A stretch of 64,000 nt of DNA from Chlorogloeopsis sp038404745 (GCF_038404745.2 NZ_JAYKTT020000070.1:1-64000); one strand, 5' to 3'; positions 15,743 through 24,962 are shown, counted from the first letter of the stretch. Notes: generated by a model not told the origin, from the letters alone. Numbers and translations: made by a program.

Positions 15743-16411
15743 TAGGAGTCTCCGAGCACAAATCATCAGTCTGCTTTTCACTTCTTATTTTGCTCATAAT
15801 TATTTTTGTAAAGTTGTTCAAAACTCTATTTTTTCAAAAGTCAATATGTAGCCAAAATGTCTATTGTTTGGCATACACTGTTACTGAAAAAGTGTAGTTA
15901 ATGCTCGTTTTTTAAGTTGCGAATTATAGCAAAAATTGACGGCTAATTCTATAAAAAATTACAACAGTAAAATCATAGCAATGTTATTGCTGCTAATGAT
16001 TTTGTAACGAAAAGCATAAATTTTGCAACCGTTGTATCTAATTTTAATTGTTATTAACTAGAGTGAGTTTGTCACAAAATAAACATAGAAAATCAGATAA
16101 TAGGAACTTCTTCTGATTTTCAAGTTTTTACTGCTACTCCGCCAAAGAAATTTGCAAAATGAGAGAGTAGATTTATATCCCTGTTTCCTGTAGTACTGTT
16201 GCAACGAACAAAACCGGATAAATACAGTAAGGAATACTTTTTCCAAGAAAGTTAGCTTTATCGGGTATAAAGTTTTATCTAAAAGTATGAAGATTTGATT
16301 AAGAAAATTTTGTGCAATTTATGCATAAAACGAATATGTTTTTATCGTTTTTAAATATGGATATTATGCACTACCTGCATAATCAAAATAAAAGTATCAG
16401 AAAATTTTTCT
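15743..16411. other. divergent intergenic region between flv3 and the HTH-dynamin gene
   Basis: AT-rich and without a credible gene. It must hold the promoters of both flanking units. The last 95 nt contain repeated TTATGCA/TGCATAA motifs, described as a separate feature. Confidence 0.6.
16319..16383 (+). promoter_or_regulatory. candidate operator: repeated TTATGCA/TGCATAA dyads
   Basis: A perfect dyad ATTATGCA-CTACC-TGCATAAT lies at 16363-16383, and the palindrome TTATGCATAA at 16319-16328 uses the same half-sites. Both lie within 95 nt upstream of a gene whose product begins with an XRE-type HTH, so autorepression is a natural hypothesis. No experiment-like evidence is available from sequence alone. 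Confidence 0.5.
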
Positions 16412-18658
16412 ATGCAAATTAATTTACAAAGCCTTCGGGAAAAAGCAGGTTTGAGCCAAGTAGAATTAGGTGCTATCCTTGGTTTGTCTCAGGCGCAAGT
16501 AAGTCGCTATGAACAGGAACCAGGGTCTATTCCTGCTGAACTCTTAGTGAGATGGGCACAGGCTTTAGGAACTGATATCGCTACTCTCATGGCAAGTGCA
16601 GTTCCAGCACCTCCTCCGCTTAATGCAGGTGACCCATACGCGCAGTTGCGTTGCAACTTAAACTTACTGGAACAATATATTGATAATGCTGCTTCGTTGG
16701 AAGAATTAGATATTCCAAGTAAACCCCCTACACCTGATAATTTAAGGAAACAACTAGAGCGGTATCGTCAAAAACCTAACTTGGTATTGGTAGGGCGGTT
16801 CGATTCAGGCAAGTCTCACCTAGCAAACATTCTTATAGGCGGGAAATTTTTGCCTTCTCAGTATCAACCTGCGACAAGAGTTATCACATTCGTGCGCCAC
16901 ATAGATGACCGACCAGCATGGTTTTATGAGCAAGTCTGTATTTTATCTGAAGAATTTTGGCCCAAGGATGAGAAAGGAAATCAAATCTTTGACTTGACAT
17001 TACTAAATTCAGAAGGATGGTGCAAAAGACATTGTATTCAAGCTGGTTCTCTAGAAGTTTTACGACAGCATGGGGTACATGACTATCTGCGACAGAATAA
17101 TGTTGAAGGACACTCAGCAGTTGTCTATGTAGATGCTCCTTTACTTAGGTCTTGTAACATCGTAGATTTTCCTGGTTATTCAGACAAATCTGACCAGACA
17201 TCTGAAGATGTAAAAAAAGCCAATAGTGCAGTTCAAATTGCAGATATTATTTTATACACTTCACCAGCAAATGGTTTTATGAATGCTGAGGACTTAAGCC
17301 GCCTTAGCTATTTAATAGAGGTATTGCCGATACCCGAAGCTTATTATCATGAGTTTCCTAAGCTTGGCAACCTTTTTGTAGTAGCAACTCATGCTGCTCC
17401 TCATATTACAGATCCACAACTTGAGTCTCTTGTAAGGATTGGAGCAGTCAGATTATACGAACATATAAGTTCTACAGTTTTGAAAGAACGCAGTAAGCAA
17501 ATTAATCGCCCAATTACTCAACAAGACTTACAACAACGTTTCTTTGCTTTTTGGGAAGAAACACCATTACGTTGGAAAAGGTTGAAGGATGAACTTCTAG
17601 CTGTTTTGGGAGAAAATCTTCCAAATACACGTCAATACCAAATTGATAAAGACATTTGTAATTTAAAGCATGAAGTTCCTCAGCAGATAGCAGACAAAAT
17701 TAAAGCCTACGAACAAACAAAATCAGAAATTGAGCAGCGACAAAAAGAACTTCAGCAATTAGAACAAGAAGAATCAAAGCGTGTATCTCAGGTAAAACAG
17801 GGAAGAGATAGAGTCTATCAAAAAATTTCTAATTTGCATAGTCAGACTAAAGACTCGTTTCGGCAAACTTACAACAATATGGTTCATCTTGCTGCTGTTG
17901 AGACTATGATACGGAATCGCTACAACAATAAGAGAGATGCAAAGGAATATGCAGCAGGTTACTTAGTAGAACAACTTCAAGGTGAGCTAAAAAATACTAT
18001 TAAACAAAATTCTGAAGATTTGAAGGCAGAAATCGATAAATTCCTGGAAACTTATGAAGAGGTGTTTCTCAAATTACCTAAACTCAACGTTGGTTCTGTC
18101 TCTATTCCTTTTGACTCAAAGGGAGCATTTCTTGGTGGTTTAGCAGGTGCTGGTGGAGTTGGTGCGCTTGCTTTGTGGGCAACTTCATTAGGAAATCTTG
18201 GTGCTTATATCTTGGTTGCCAAATTTGTCAGTCTTCTTTCTGCTTTAGGAATTAGTATTAGCGGAGGCGTAGCAACTGTCGTATCTTTTGTTGCTGGCAT
18301 TGGAGGCCCTATAACGTTAGGAATAGGATTAATTGCAGCTGCTACAATGATTGGATTGTCACTTTTTGGAGAATCATGGCAGCGTCGTCTAGCCAGGAAA
18401 ATTGTTAGTCATTTTGAAGAACAACAAGTACTCAACAAGTTTCTTCAAGGAGTTGATGAGTACTGGCAGGACACTGGTAAAGCCTTTGATAAGGGGGCGG
18501 ATGCTGTAGAAAAAAGCTTTCAAGATTATATTCAACACCTTCGCGAGCTATGCTCAAATGATGATAAAGCTTCTAGAGAATATGTTGAGTACATTTTATC
18601 CGTACTTAGGGAACTGGCAAATTTTTTCACCGCAATCCCTTGGAAAAACCATACATAA
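16412..18658 (+). CDS. XRE-HTH fused to a dynamin-like large GTPase
   Basis: Residues 1-60 form a Cro/C1-type HTH (LREKAGLSQVELGAILGLSQ, followed by QVSRYE). Residues about 120-400 are a P-loop GTPase: G1 GRFDSGKS (128-135), a G2-like Thr in QPATRVITF and G3 DFPG (252-255). The G4 base-recognition motif is non-canonical, with VVATHAAP where TKxD is expected. Residues about 425-475 are a coiled coil, and 571-653 are a long Gly/Ala-rich hydrophobic stretch likely to insert in membrane, followed by a helical tail. This layout resembles bacterial dynamin-like proteins, but the DNA-binding head is unusual. The gene is monocistronic. A stress or defence role is a guess; the domain architecture is what can be seen. 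Confidence 0.75.
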   Translation: MQINLQSLREKAGLSQVELGAILGLSQAQVSRYEQEPGSIPAELLVRWAQALGTDIATLMASAVPAPPPLNAGDPYAQLRCNLNLLEQYIDNAASLEELDIPSKPPTPDNLRKQLERYRQKPNLVLVGRFDSGKSHLANILIGGKFLPSQYQPATRVITFVRHIDDRPAWFYEQVCILSEEFWPKDEKGNQIFDLTLLNSEGWCKRHCIQAGSLEVLRQHGVHDYLRQNNVEGHSAVVYVDAPLLRSCNIVDFPGYSDKSDQTSEDVKKANSAVQIADIILYTSPANGFMNAEDLSRLSYLIEVLPIPEAYYHEFPKLGNLFVVATHAAPHITDPQLESLVRIGAVRLYEHISSTVLKERSKQINRPITQQDLQQRFFAFWEETPLRWKRLKDELLAVLGENLPNTRQYQIDKDICNLKHEVPQQIADKIKAYEQTKSEIEQRQKELQQLEQEESKRVSQVKQGRDRVYQKISNLHSQTKDSFRQTYNNMVHLAAVETMIRNRYNNKRDAKEYAAGYLVEQLQGELKNTIKQNSEDLKAEIDKFLETYEEVFLKLPKLNVGSVSIPFDSKGAFLGGLAGAGGVGALALWATSLGNLGAYILVAKFVSLLSALGISISGGVATVVSFVAGIGGPITLGIGLIAAATMIGLSLFGESWQRRLARKIVSHFEEQQVLNKFLQGVDEYWQDTGKAFDKGADAVEKSFQDYIQHLRELCSNDDKASREYVEYILSVLRELANFFTAIPWKNHT

Positions 18659-19071
18659 CAAGCATAGAAATCTGTAAATAACAACACTTATACCCACAAC
18701 TTATTGTTTGTGGGTCGAAAAATTTTGAGATTGCATTGATTTCATTGAATACGAAATCCGAGTATAAACCCCCTTTTTGAATAACCCGTGCGGACGGGCT
18801 TGATTTGTATCACGTTCTCGTGTTTATTAGTATTGATTTACGTTCATCGATTAATTAAAATCTTGCACTTAGCCAAAAACAAAGGTTTGAACTAAAGAGT
18901 TTCAATAACGTTTAAACACAAATGGTTTTATCAAGCTTGATGTTTGCCTTGGATATTTTCTCTAAAGAGCATTTATAACCGTCTTGCTCTAGCAACAGAG
19001 CCAATTTAGTGCAAAATCGAATGGATTAAGTCAAAAAAAGGGTATCACTGAAGTTGTAGAATTTCTTCTAG
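18659..19071. other. intergenic region between convergent genes
   Basis: No credible gene. A hairpin ACCCACAA/TTGTGGGT (18692-18715) lies 34 nt after the GTPase stop and may be its 3'-end structure. A small CCCGT-GCGG-ACGGG hairpin occurs near 18786. Confidence 0.5.
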
Positions 19072-19338
19072 TCAACTTTCATCCTTATAAACTTTACTTC
19101 GATGACCTATTTCCACAACATTTACTAGTAAAACATCATCAAAAATCTCGTAGATAACGCGATAATCACCTACTCTAATCCTATAAGCATTTTCTTGACA
19201 TTTTAGCTTTTTTACCCCGTTGGGGCGGGGTTCTATGGCTAAATCATCAATTTTAACTTGTATACGTTCTTGAAGTTCTGGCGATAATTTTTTTAGTTGT
19301 TTTAATGCCCCCTTTAAGATTTCAACTTTATAACTCAC
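19072..19338 (-). CDS. RelE/ParE-family toxin
   Basis: 88 aa with the typical RelE fold sequence: SYKVEILKGALKQLKKLSPELQERI, a central PRPNGVKKLK segment, then YRIRVGDYRVIYEI and the C-terminal HRSKVY. RelE-type toxins cleave mRNA on the ribosome; ParE types poison gyrase. The RxGdYRviYei.. plus terminal H-R-x-x-x-Y pattern favours RelE. Its start overlaps the antitoxin stop by 4 nt (ATGA), indicating translational coupling. Confidence 0.88.
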   Translation of the reverse strand: MSYKVEILKGALKQLKKLSPELQERIQVKIDDLAIEPRPNGVKKLKCQENAYRIRVGDYRVIYEIFDDVLLVNVVEIGHRSKVYKDES

Positions 19339-19574
19339 GCTACTTCCTTTTTTCTTTCTGTTTCCAGTTCTTTTTTAGCTTCTTCCCATGACATCGAGCC
19401 GTCAATCTCAGCAGATTTTTTAGCTTGCTCGTAGGCTTTTAAATCTTCTTCATCCTCTTCATCTTCAATTTTTTTCAAGAAAGCATAAATTTCATCTAAA
19501 GTGCTGTCGTAAGCTTGGTTTAGCAGTACGTTAATATCTTTAATTAATTGTTCGCGTTCTTGTTCACTTTTCAT
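19335..19574 (-). CDS. antitoxin partner of the RelE-type toxin
   Basis: 79 aa, very acidic and helical (KKIEDEEDEEDLKAYEQAKK), located directly upstream of the toxin and overlapping it by 4 nt. It has no recognisable ribbon-helix-helix or HTH motif. The C-terminal EEAKKELETERKK helix probably wraps the toxin. The assignment rests on gene order and size more than on sequence similarity. Confidence 0.75.
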   Translation of the reverse strand: MKSEQEREQLIKDINVLLNQAYDSTLDEIYAFLKKIEDEEDEEDLKAYEQAKKSAEIDGSMSWEEAKKELETERKKEVA

Positions 19575-19693
19575 TGTTAGTTAGGAATGATTATTTTTAC
19601 TTTTTCTGTCACCGCCCCTAGTTTCACCTAAAGGCTTCTCATTATAATCGATGATACCTATCGTAGAGTTTACGTTCCTACCATAAAACAAAA

Positions 19694-19722
19694 TCCACCT
19701 ACACATCTCAGTGTCAGGTGGA
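19694..19722 (-). terminator. terminator of ssrA
   Basis: On the minus strand TCCACCT-G-ACAC and GTGT-AGGTGGA form a stem with one bulge, followed by ATTTTGTTTT. It lies 16 nt beyond the mature 3' end of tmRNA. Confidence 0.75.
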
Positions 19723-19737
19723 CTTGATGATTCTTAG

Positions 19738-20125
19738 TGGATCCGAGCAGAGTCGAACTGCTGTCCAAACTGGGTATTGACCCCCCGCTCATTCACAGGT
19801 TTAGCCTTTCTTACCCTCAAGGCGGGGAACGTTCATTATCCCGAACGGTAGGATTCTCTGGTGAAGTCTTTGTCAACAAGCCTACCAGAGGAAACTTGTT
19901 AACGCATCCGTTGGGGTTTGCCCCTAGCCCTTAACGGAGTCAGACTAGAAGCGCTCGAACCGTTAGAGGTATTTAGGCAACTGCTACAGCAGCTTCCTTA
20001 CGAGCAAATTTTACGATGTTGTTCGCATTTACTTTTTTTTGAGCCTTGTATTTGCGAGAGATGACTCACTCTCGACCTGAATCACAGAGTAGCTTTCGCC
20101 AGCCTGTCGAAACCGGTGCGGACCC
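19738..20125 (-). ncRNA. ssrA: transfer-messenger RNA (tmRNA)
   Basis: The 5' end GGGUCCGCACCGGUUUCGAC and the 3' end CUGCUCGGAUCCA are the conserved tmRNA ends. They pair as an acceptor stem with a G3-U70 pair and discriminator A, the alanine identity elements. CCA is not encoded. An internal reading frame at about 19976-20026 (minus strand) encodes the tag ANNIVKFARKEAAVAVA followed by TAA, preceded by a resume region AAAAAAAAGTAAAT. The tag matches the cyanobacterial ANNIVxFAR pattern and ends in Ala-Val-Ala. tmRNA with SmpB frees stalled ribosomes and tags the product for proteolysis. Confidence 0.97.
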
Positions 20126-20199
20126 ATGAGGTTCTTATATTCTCATTATAGTGTGCAGTTTTAAACTTAGACACTATATTGAGAAATTTTCTCGATTTT

Positions 20200-20282
20200 T
20201 AGTAAGGAGATGAAGAGGGAGGGAGGCGAAATTTGTCTTCGCGTCTCCGTGTCTTTGCCTCTCCATGTCTTCGTCGTATCCC
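20200..20282. repeat. STRR-type degenerate repeats between atp operon and ssrA
   Basis: The block AGATGAAGAGGGAGGGAGG and the block CGCGTCTCCGTGTCTTTGCC / CTCCATGTCTTCGTCG consist of degenerate short units and lie just downstream of the ATP synthase gamma gene. Confidence 0.55.
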
Positions 20283-20286
20283 TGTC

Positions 20287-21234
20287 CTAGCTTAAGGCTT
20301 GAGCACCGCCAACAACCTCAAGAATTTCTTGAGTGATTGAAGCTTGACGGGCTTTGTTGTAAGACAGAGTAAGGGTGTTAATTAACTCAGCTGCGTTGTC
20401 ACTGGCATTGCTCATGGCTGTCATCCGCGCTGCCAGTTCACTTGCTGCTGATTCTTGCAGCGCTCGCAATAGCTGGTTAGTTAAGTAAAGAGGTAGCAAA
20501 GAATCCAGAATTTGCACCGGATCTTGCTCGAAAATCATGTCATTGGGAAGAGACCGAACTTGAGCAGTTACTTTCTGCCTTTCTACTTCAAACTGACCAC
20601 CGCGAGTTGTCAGACGAAAGATTTCGTCATCTGCGGTTTCTAAACCTTGAGTGTCAAGGGGAAGCAGAGTTTGTACTACCGGACGAGAGCTAACTAGAGA
20701 GACAAAGCGAGTGTAAATTAACTCGATTCTGTCTACGCTTTCTGAAAGGAATAAAGAAAGGAGTTCGTTAGCAATGTTGGAAGCTTCAGCTGCGGTGGGA
20801 ATTTGCTCTAAGCCGGTATAGACAGCATCAATTGGTTGATCGCGACGTTGGAAGTACTGTGTGGCTTTGCGCCCTACGATCACAAATTTGTAATCTACAC
20901 CTTCTGCTTTGAGTTCCTTGGCACGATTTTCCGCACGCTTGATGACGTTGGTGTTATAACCACCGCACAAACCCCGATCGCCTGAAATTACCAACAGCCC
21001 CACTGACTTAATTTCCCGCTTTCTGAGCAAGGGCAGGTTTGCTTCTTCAAACCGCAGACGGGCTTGCAAACCGTAGAGTACTTGGGCGAGGCGATCGGCA
21101 AAGGGGCGAGTGGATAGTACCTGTTCTTGGGCGCGACGTACCCTCGCTGCCGCCACTAGCCGCATAGCTTCTGTAATTTTTTTGGTATTTTTAACCGATT
21201 GAATGCGATCGCGTATTGCTTTGAGGTTAGCCAT
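20287..21234 (-). CDS. atpC (atpG in E. coli naming): ATP synthase F1 gamma subunit
   Basis: 315 aa, the central rotating shaft of the thylakoid and plasma-membrane F1 motor. It has the conserved N terminus MANLKAIRDRIQSVKNTKKITEAMRLVAAARVRRAQ, the SGDRGLCGGYN motif, and the C-terminal helix (LINTLTLSYNKARQASITQEILEVVGGA). It is longer than the E. coli protein because of the phototroph-specific insertion (roughly 198-235, containing TTRGGQFEVERQKV). The two regulatory cysteines of chloroplast gamma are absent, as is normal in cyanobacteria. It is the last gene of the atp operon, 146 nt after atpA, and the beta/epsilon genes are elsewhere. Confidence 0.97.
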   Translation of the reverse strand: MANLKAIRDRIQSVKNTKKITEAMRLVAAARVRRAQEQVLSTRPFADRLAQVLYGLQARLRFEEANLPLLRKREIKSVGLLVISGDRGLCGGYNTNVIKRAENRAKELKAEGVDYKFVIVGRKATQYFQRRDQPIDAVYTGLEQIPTAAEASNIANELLSLFLSESVDRIELIYTRFVSLVSSRPVVQTLLPLDTQGLETADDEIFRLTTRGGQFEVERQKVTAQVRSLPNDMIFEQDPVQILDSLLPLYLTNQLLRALQESAASELAARMTAMSNASDNAAELINTLTLSYNKARQASITQEILEVVGGAQALS

Positions 21235-21239
21235 AATCT

Positions 21240-21378
21240 TTGATTAGAGACTAGGGATTAGAGGCTAGGGACTAGAGAGATTAAGAATTAGAGGTTAGGG
21301 ATTGGGAAGATGAGTATTACCAGAATTTAGGGGATTTAATCTACAACCCTAGCCCCTAGTCCCTAACCCCTATCCCCT
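21240..21378. repeat. STRR repeats in the atpA-gamma spacer
   Basis: Units such as TTAGAGACTAGGGA and TAGAGGCTAGGGACTAGAG are followed by CCCTAGCCCCTAGTCCCTAACCCC. These are heptamer-like degenerate repeats arranged as partly complementary halves. Confidence 0.7.
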
Positions 21379-21380
21379 AA

Positions 21381-22901
21381 TTATGCTGTTGCCAAGAAGG
21401 TCTTCTTGTATTCATTAATTGCTTCCTTCAGGGCAGCTTCTTCGCTATCACCCAGTACTTTCTGTGATTGCACACCTTGAACATACTGAGGTTTGCTAGT
21501 CTTTAAGTACTCGCGTAAACCCTTAGAGAAAACAGTAATTTTATCGGCGGGGATATCGTCCAAATAACCGTTAATACCAGCATAAAGAATAGCCACTTGC
21601 TCATACACTGCTAGAGGTGAGTTTTGCGGTTGCTTCAAGAGTTCCCGCAAACGCTGACCCCGTGCTAACTGGTCTTGGGTGGCTTTATCTAAGTCAGAAG
21701 CGAATTGTGCGAAGGCTTGCAGTTCATCAAACTGTGCCAACTCCAACTTCAACTTACCGGCAACTTTTTTCATTGCCTTGGTTTGAGCGGCAGAACCTAC
21801 CCGTGAGACGGAAATACCGGGGTTAATCGCAGGACGAATACCAGCGTTAAATAAGTCAGCAGAAAGGAAGATCTGACCGTCGGTAATCGAAATTACATTG
21901 GTGGGAATGTAAGCAGATACGTCACCTGCTTGAGTTTCGATGATTGGCAGGGCAGTCATGCTACCTTTACCCAATTCGTCACTCAGTTTAGCTGCTCGCT
22001 CTAATAAGCGAGAGTGGATGTAGAACACGTCTCCAGGATAAGCTTCCCGTCCGGGAGGACGACGCAGCAGCAAGGACATTTGTCGATAAGCTGCGGCTTG
22101 CTTAGAAAGGTCATCGTAAATAATTAGGGTGGCTTTGCCTTTGTACATAAAGTACTCAGCTAGTGTCGCACCTGTATAAGGAGCAAGGTATTGTAGGGTG
22201 GCAGGGTCACTGGCATTGGCAGCAACAACGATGGTGTAGTCCATCGCGCCTCTGTCTTGCAGTGTTTGGACGACGTTTGCCACAGTAGAGGCTTTTTGAC
22301 CGATCGCTACGTAGACACAAATTACATCTTCTTCTTTTTGATTGAGGATGGTGTCAATTGCGATCGCTGTTTTACCAGTTTGACGGTCACCAATAATCAA
22401 CTCTCGCTGACCACGACCGATGGGAATCATCGCGTCAATAGCAGTGATTCCGGTTTGCATGGGTTCGTGTACGGAGCGGCGCGCTACAATACCAGGTGCT
22501 GGAGATTCAATCAAACGGTTTTCATTGGTTTTGAGTTCTCCCTTGCCATCAATGGGACGACCCAAAGCATCAACAACGCGTCCAATTAAGGCTTCTCCTA
22601 CTGGCACTTGAGCAATTTTGCCAGTAGCGGTAACGGTGCTACCTTCTTGAATTTCATGACCTTCACCCATCAACACCGCACCCACGTTGTCTTCTTCTAA
22701 GTTGAGGGCGAGACCAATGGTGCCATCTTCAAATTCTAATAGCTCACCCGCCATCGCTTTTTCTAGGCCGTAAACGCGGGCGATACCATCACCTACTTGC
22801 AAAACCGTACCAACGTTAGCAACTTTGACTTGTTGGTCGTATTGCTCGATTTGTTGTTGGATAATGCTGCTGATTTCGTCAGGTCTGATGCTAATTGCCA
22901 T
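21381..22901 (-). CDS. atpA: ATP synthase F1 alpha subunit
   Basis: 506 aa, the non-catalytic nucleotide-binding subunit of the F1 hexamer. The Walker A is GDRQTGKT (171-178). ALGRPIDGKG and PGIVARRSVHEPMQTG are canonical, and the PAINPGISVSRVGSAAQ segment near residue 365 is the alpha-type signature. Length and ends agree with cyanobacterial AtpA. It follows the delta gene in the operon after a 352-nt repeat-rich spacer. Confidence 0.98.
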   Translation of the reverse strand: MAISIRPDEISSIIQQQIEQYDQQVKVANVGTVLQVGDGIARVYGLEKAMAGELLEFEDGTIGLALNLEEDNVGAVLMGEGHEIQEGSTVTATGKIAQVPVGEALIGRVVDALGRPIDGKGELKTNENRLIESPAPGIVARRSVHEPMQTGITAIDAMIPIGRGQRELIIGDRQTGKTAIAIDTILNQKEEDVICVYVAIGQKASTVANVVQTLQDRGAMDYTIVVAANASDPATLQYLAPYTGATLAEYFMYKGKATLIIYDDLSKQAAAYRQMSLLLRRPPGREAYPGDVFYIHSRLLERAAKLSDELGKGSMTALPIIETQAGDVSAYIPTNVISITDGQIFLSADLFNAGIRPAINPGISVSRVGSAAQTKAMKKVAGKLKLELAQFDELQAFAQFASDLDKATQDQLARGQRLRELLKQPQNSPLAVYEQVAILYAGINGYLDDIPADKITVFSKGLREYLKTSKPQYVQGVQSQKVLGDSEEAALKEAINEYKKTFLATA

Positions 22902-23253
22902 TTGTCTATTTTCTTGCTGTCGAGACGGAAAGATTCAAAAGTTAGGAGTTTAGAGTTAGGAGTTAAGAATTAAATTTTAGTAGGTGGACAGAGCTAAACG
23001 TAAAATGCTTATTGTCAGAAACTAAATAGGAGAAGCTTTTTACCTTCTGCCTACTGCCTTCTGCCTCTTTGAAGCTTTGAGCCTCCTTCGGAGGAGCTTT
23101 GCTAACGGAGGAAACCTCCGCACCCTTACGGGAAGACGCCGGAGGCGTCTACAAACTTCTCTCTGCCTTCTACTTAGTAGTTGAGAGTTACAAGTTCAGA
23201 ACCAAAATCTGTTACTCATAACCCAGAATTCATAACTCATCACTCATAACTTT
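22902..23253. repeat. repeat-rich spacer between delta and alpha genes
   Basis: No gene. It contains AGTTAGGAGTTTAGAGTTAGG units, CTTCTGCCTACTGCCTTCTG units, and a cluster of small palindromes: CCTCCTTCGGAGG, GGAGGAAACCTCC and GACGCCGGAGGCGTC (about 23082-23150). It ends with AACTCATCACTCATAACT units. Several dispersed-repeat families appear nested here. Confidence 0.65.
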
Positions 23254-23808
23254 CTAGGCACTGGTTAGGCGCAAAGAAAGGCGACGCAGTTGACCTCGCA
23301 AACTTGCGTCAATTACCTGAGAACCCACTTTTATAATGACACCACCGATGATGTCACGATCAATTTTGGTGTCTAGTTCTACTTCGCGAGCCTTGGTCAT
23401 AGCAATGACCTTTTCTTTCACTGCTGAGGACTGCGCTTCGGTCAGAGGTACGGCAGATATTACTTCTGCTAACACTGTTTGTTTGAGTTGCCGCAACAGC
23501 ACCAAATATTGCTGGCAAATATCTTCCAGCAAAAGAATGCGCCGTCTATCTACCAGCAGCATCAAAAAGTTACGGAGATAAGTGTTAGTACCTTCACCGA
23601 AGATACGATTGATGACTGCCTTTTTATCCTCTGGTGGAATAAAAGGATTGCCAAAAAAGTTCCGCAGTTGCTCGCTTTCAGACAACAAGTTCAGCAAAGA
23701 GCGTATATCCTCACCAAACTCTTCTGTCTGGTTTTTTGATTGCGCTACCGACATTAAAGCCTGTGCGTAAGGCTGGGCTATTTCGGCTGTTGCGATATTA
23801 GTTTTCAT
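23254..23808 (-). CDS. atpD (atpH in E. coli naming): ATP synthase F1 delta subunit
   Basis: 184 aa, the OSCP-type subunit linking F1 to the b/b' stalk. Conserved features are IAQPYAQALMSVA at the N terminus, FFGNPFIPPEDKKAVI, FLMLLVDRRRI, and the C-terminal DRDIIGGVIIKVGSQVIDASLRGQL. Its start overlaps the atpF stop by 4 nt (ATGA), so the two are translationally coupled. Confidence 0.97.
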   Translation of the reverse strand: MKTNIATAEIAQPYAQALMSVAQSKNQTEEFGEDIRSLLNLLSESEQLRNFFGNPFIPPEDKKAVINRIFGEGTNTYLRNFLMLLVDRRRILLLEDICQQYLVLLRQLKQTVLAEVISAVPLTEAQSSAVKEKVIAMTKAREVELDTKIDRDIIGGVIIKVGSQVIDASLRGQLRRLSLRLTSA

Positions 23809-24362
23809 CCCTTGCCTCCCAGTAGCGCGATGCTGCGATCAATTAATGTTTGTTGGGCATTGTCAGAAATTCCACTTTTGAGTTCTGACTCCGCTTTTTG
23901 CAATGCCATCGCGACTACCTGCTGCCGTAGTTGAGCGATCGCTCGCTCTCTTTCCGCACTTAAATCACGGGCAGCGGTTTCTTTCAAACGTTGCACATCT
24001 TCTGCTGCTCGTGCCAAAATTGCTTCACGAGTTGCCTGAGCGTTTTCTTCAGCAGATTTACGAATTTGTTGTGCCTCTGCTTGTGCCTTAGTCAACTTCT
24101 GCTGTGCGTCGGAAAGCTGTTCAGCAGCTTGTTTTAAGCGCTCTTCTGCTTCCCGAATTGCTGTTTCAATATTTGAGCGCCGCTCGCTCAAAGTGTTGCC
24201 TACAACTTTACGCCCAAAGTAAAATAATACGCCAATCAGAATCGCTAGGTTAATGATGTTGGTTTCTAAAATGTCTAAGTTGAGACCGAAACCGCCTTCT
24301 GCTGATTCTGCTTCTGCCAATGCTTCTGTGGCTAGTAATAAGACAGTTCCTATGATACCCAT
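23805..24362 (-). CDS. atpF: ATP synthase F0 subunit b
   Basis: 185 aa. The N-terminal membrane helix (IINLAILIGVLFYFGRKVV) follows a short cleavable-looking or amphipathic segment. The rest is a long charged coiled coil (AEERLKQAAEQLSDAQQKLTKAQ). It pairs with the b' subunit as the peripheral stalk. Position and length are typical of cyanobacteria. Confidence 0.96.
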   Translation of the reverse strand: MGIIGTVLLLATEALAEAESAEGGFGLNLDILETNIINLAILIGVLFYFGRKVVGNTLSERRSNIETAIREAEERLKQAAEQLSDAQQKLTKAQAEAQQIRKSAEENAQATREAILARAAEDVQRLKETAARDLSAERERAIAQLRQQVVAMALQKAESELKSGISDNAQQTLIDRSIALLGGKG

Positions 24363-24527
24363 CTACAACTGCGCTGCTCCCTTGCTAGTAAGTTTAGAAC
24401 TTTCCCCAAAGGAAAAAAGGGAAAAAAGTGTCAATGCGTGACACTTAATTCAGCGCTTACAGAGACTACGCCCCGCTGCGCGTATGCCTTTTTTGGAACC
24501 GATTTTGCGAGCTTGATCAAAATAGCT

Positions 24528-24962
24528 CTACTTCCCAACTAAACTTGGTTCCAATAGTTTTTCTAGAATTTGCCTGCTAAAGGCATCTACCTGTTGTTCT
24601 AAAGAACGTAAAGCTTCCTGCTTTTGCTGTTCTATTTCTTGAGCCACTTGTTCTCGTTGAGCTTGAGCTTCTCTTTGCGCTTGGGCGATTTTCTCAGCAG
24701 TAATTTTCTGAGCATCTTCCTGAGCATGAGTTACAACTGCTTGGGCTTGCTTACGAGCATCCGCAAGCTGCTGCTCATATTCCTTTGTCAATCGCTCAGT
24801 TTTAGCCAAGCGTTCGCGAGCTTCAAGGTTATTCGTTCGGATGTAGTTATCGCGATCGTCCAATGCCTTGGTCAGTGGCTTATAGAAAATCACATTCAAT
24901 ACAGCTGCCAACAGCAGGAACTGCAATGCCATCAAGGGCAAGGTAGCATCGAAATCAAACAT
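24528..24962 (-). CDS. atpG (atpF2): ATP synthase F0 subunit b'
   Basis: 144 aa, with one N-terminal membrane helix (LPLMALQFLLLAAVLNVIFY) and a Q/A-rich coiled coil. The second b-type subunit is diagnostic of photosynthetic bacteria and chloroplasts. Its DFDATLPLMALQFLLL start is the usual cyanobacterial b'. It lies between the c and b genes. Confidence 0.95.
   Translation of the reverse strand: MFDFDATLPLMALQFLLLAAVLNVIFYKPLTKALDDRDNYIRTNNLEARERLAKTERLTKEYEQQLADARKQAQAVVTHAQEDAQKITAEKIAQAQREAQAQREQVAQEIEQQKQEALRSLEQQVDAFSRQILEKLLEPSLVGK

Noticed and set aside
16058..16246. A 62-codon frame on the minus strand
   Set aside because: It has no RBS, its composition is that of AT-rich spacer, and it matches no family. 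It lies in the flv3/HTH-dynamin promoter region.
19072..19574. Toxin-antitoxin pair and HTH-dynamin as one defence operon
   Set aside because: They are on opposite strands, convergent, and separated by about 410 nt with hairpins; nothing joins them in one unit.
19737..19934. A 65-codon plus-strand frame inside ssrA
   Set aside because: It is the complement of tmRNA; its sequence is fixed by the RNA fold and does not look like a gene.
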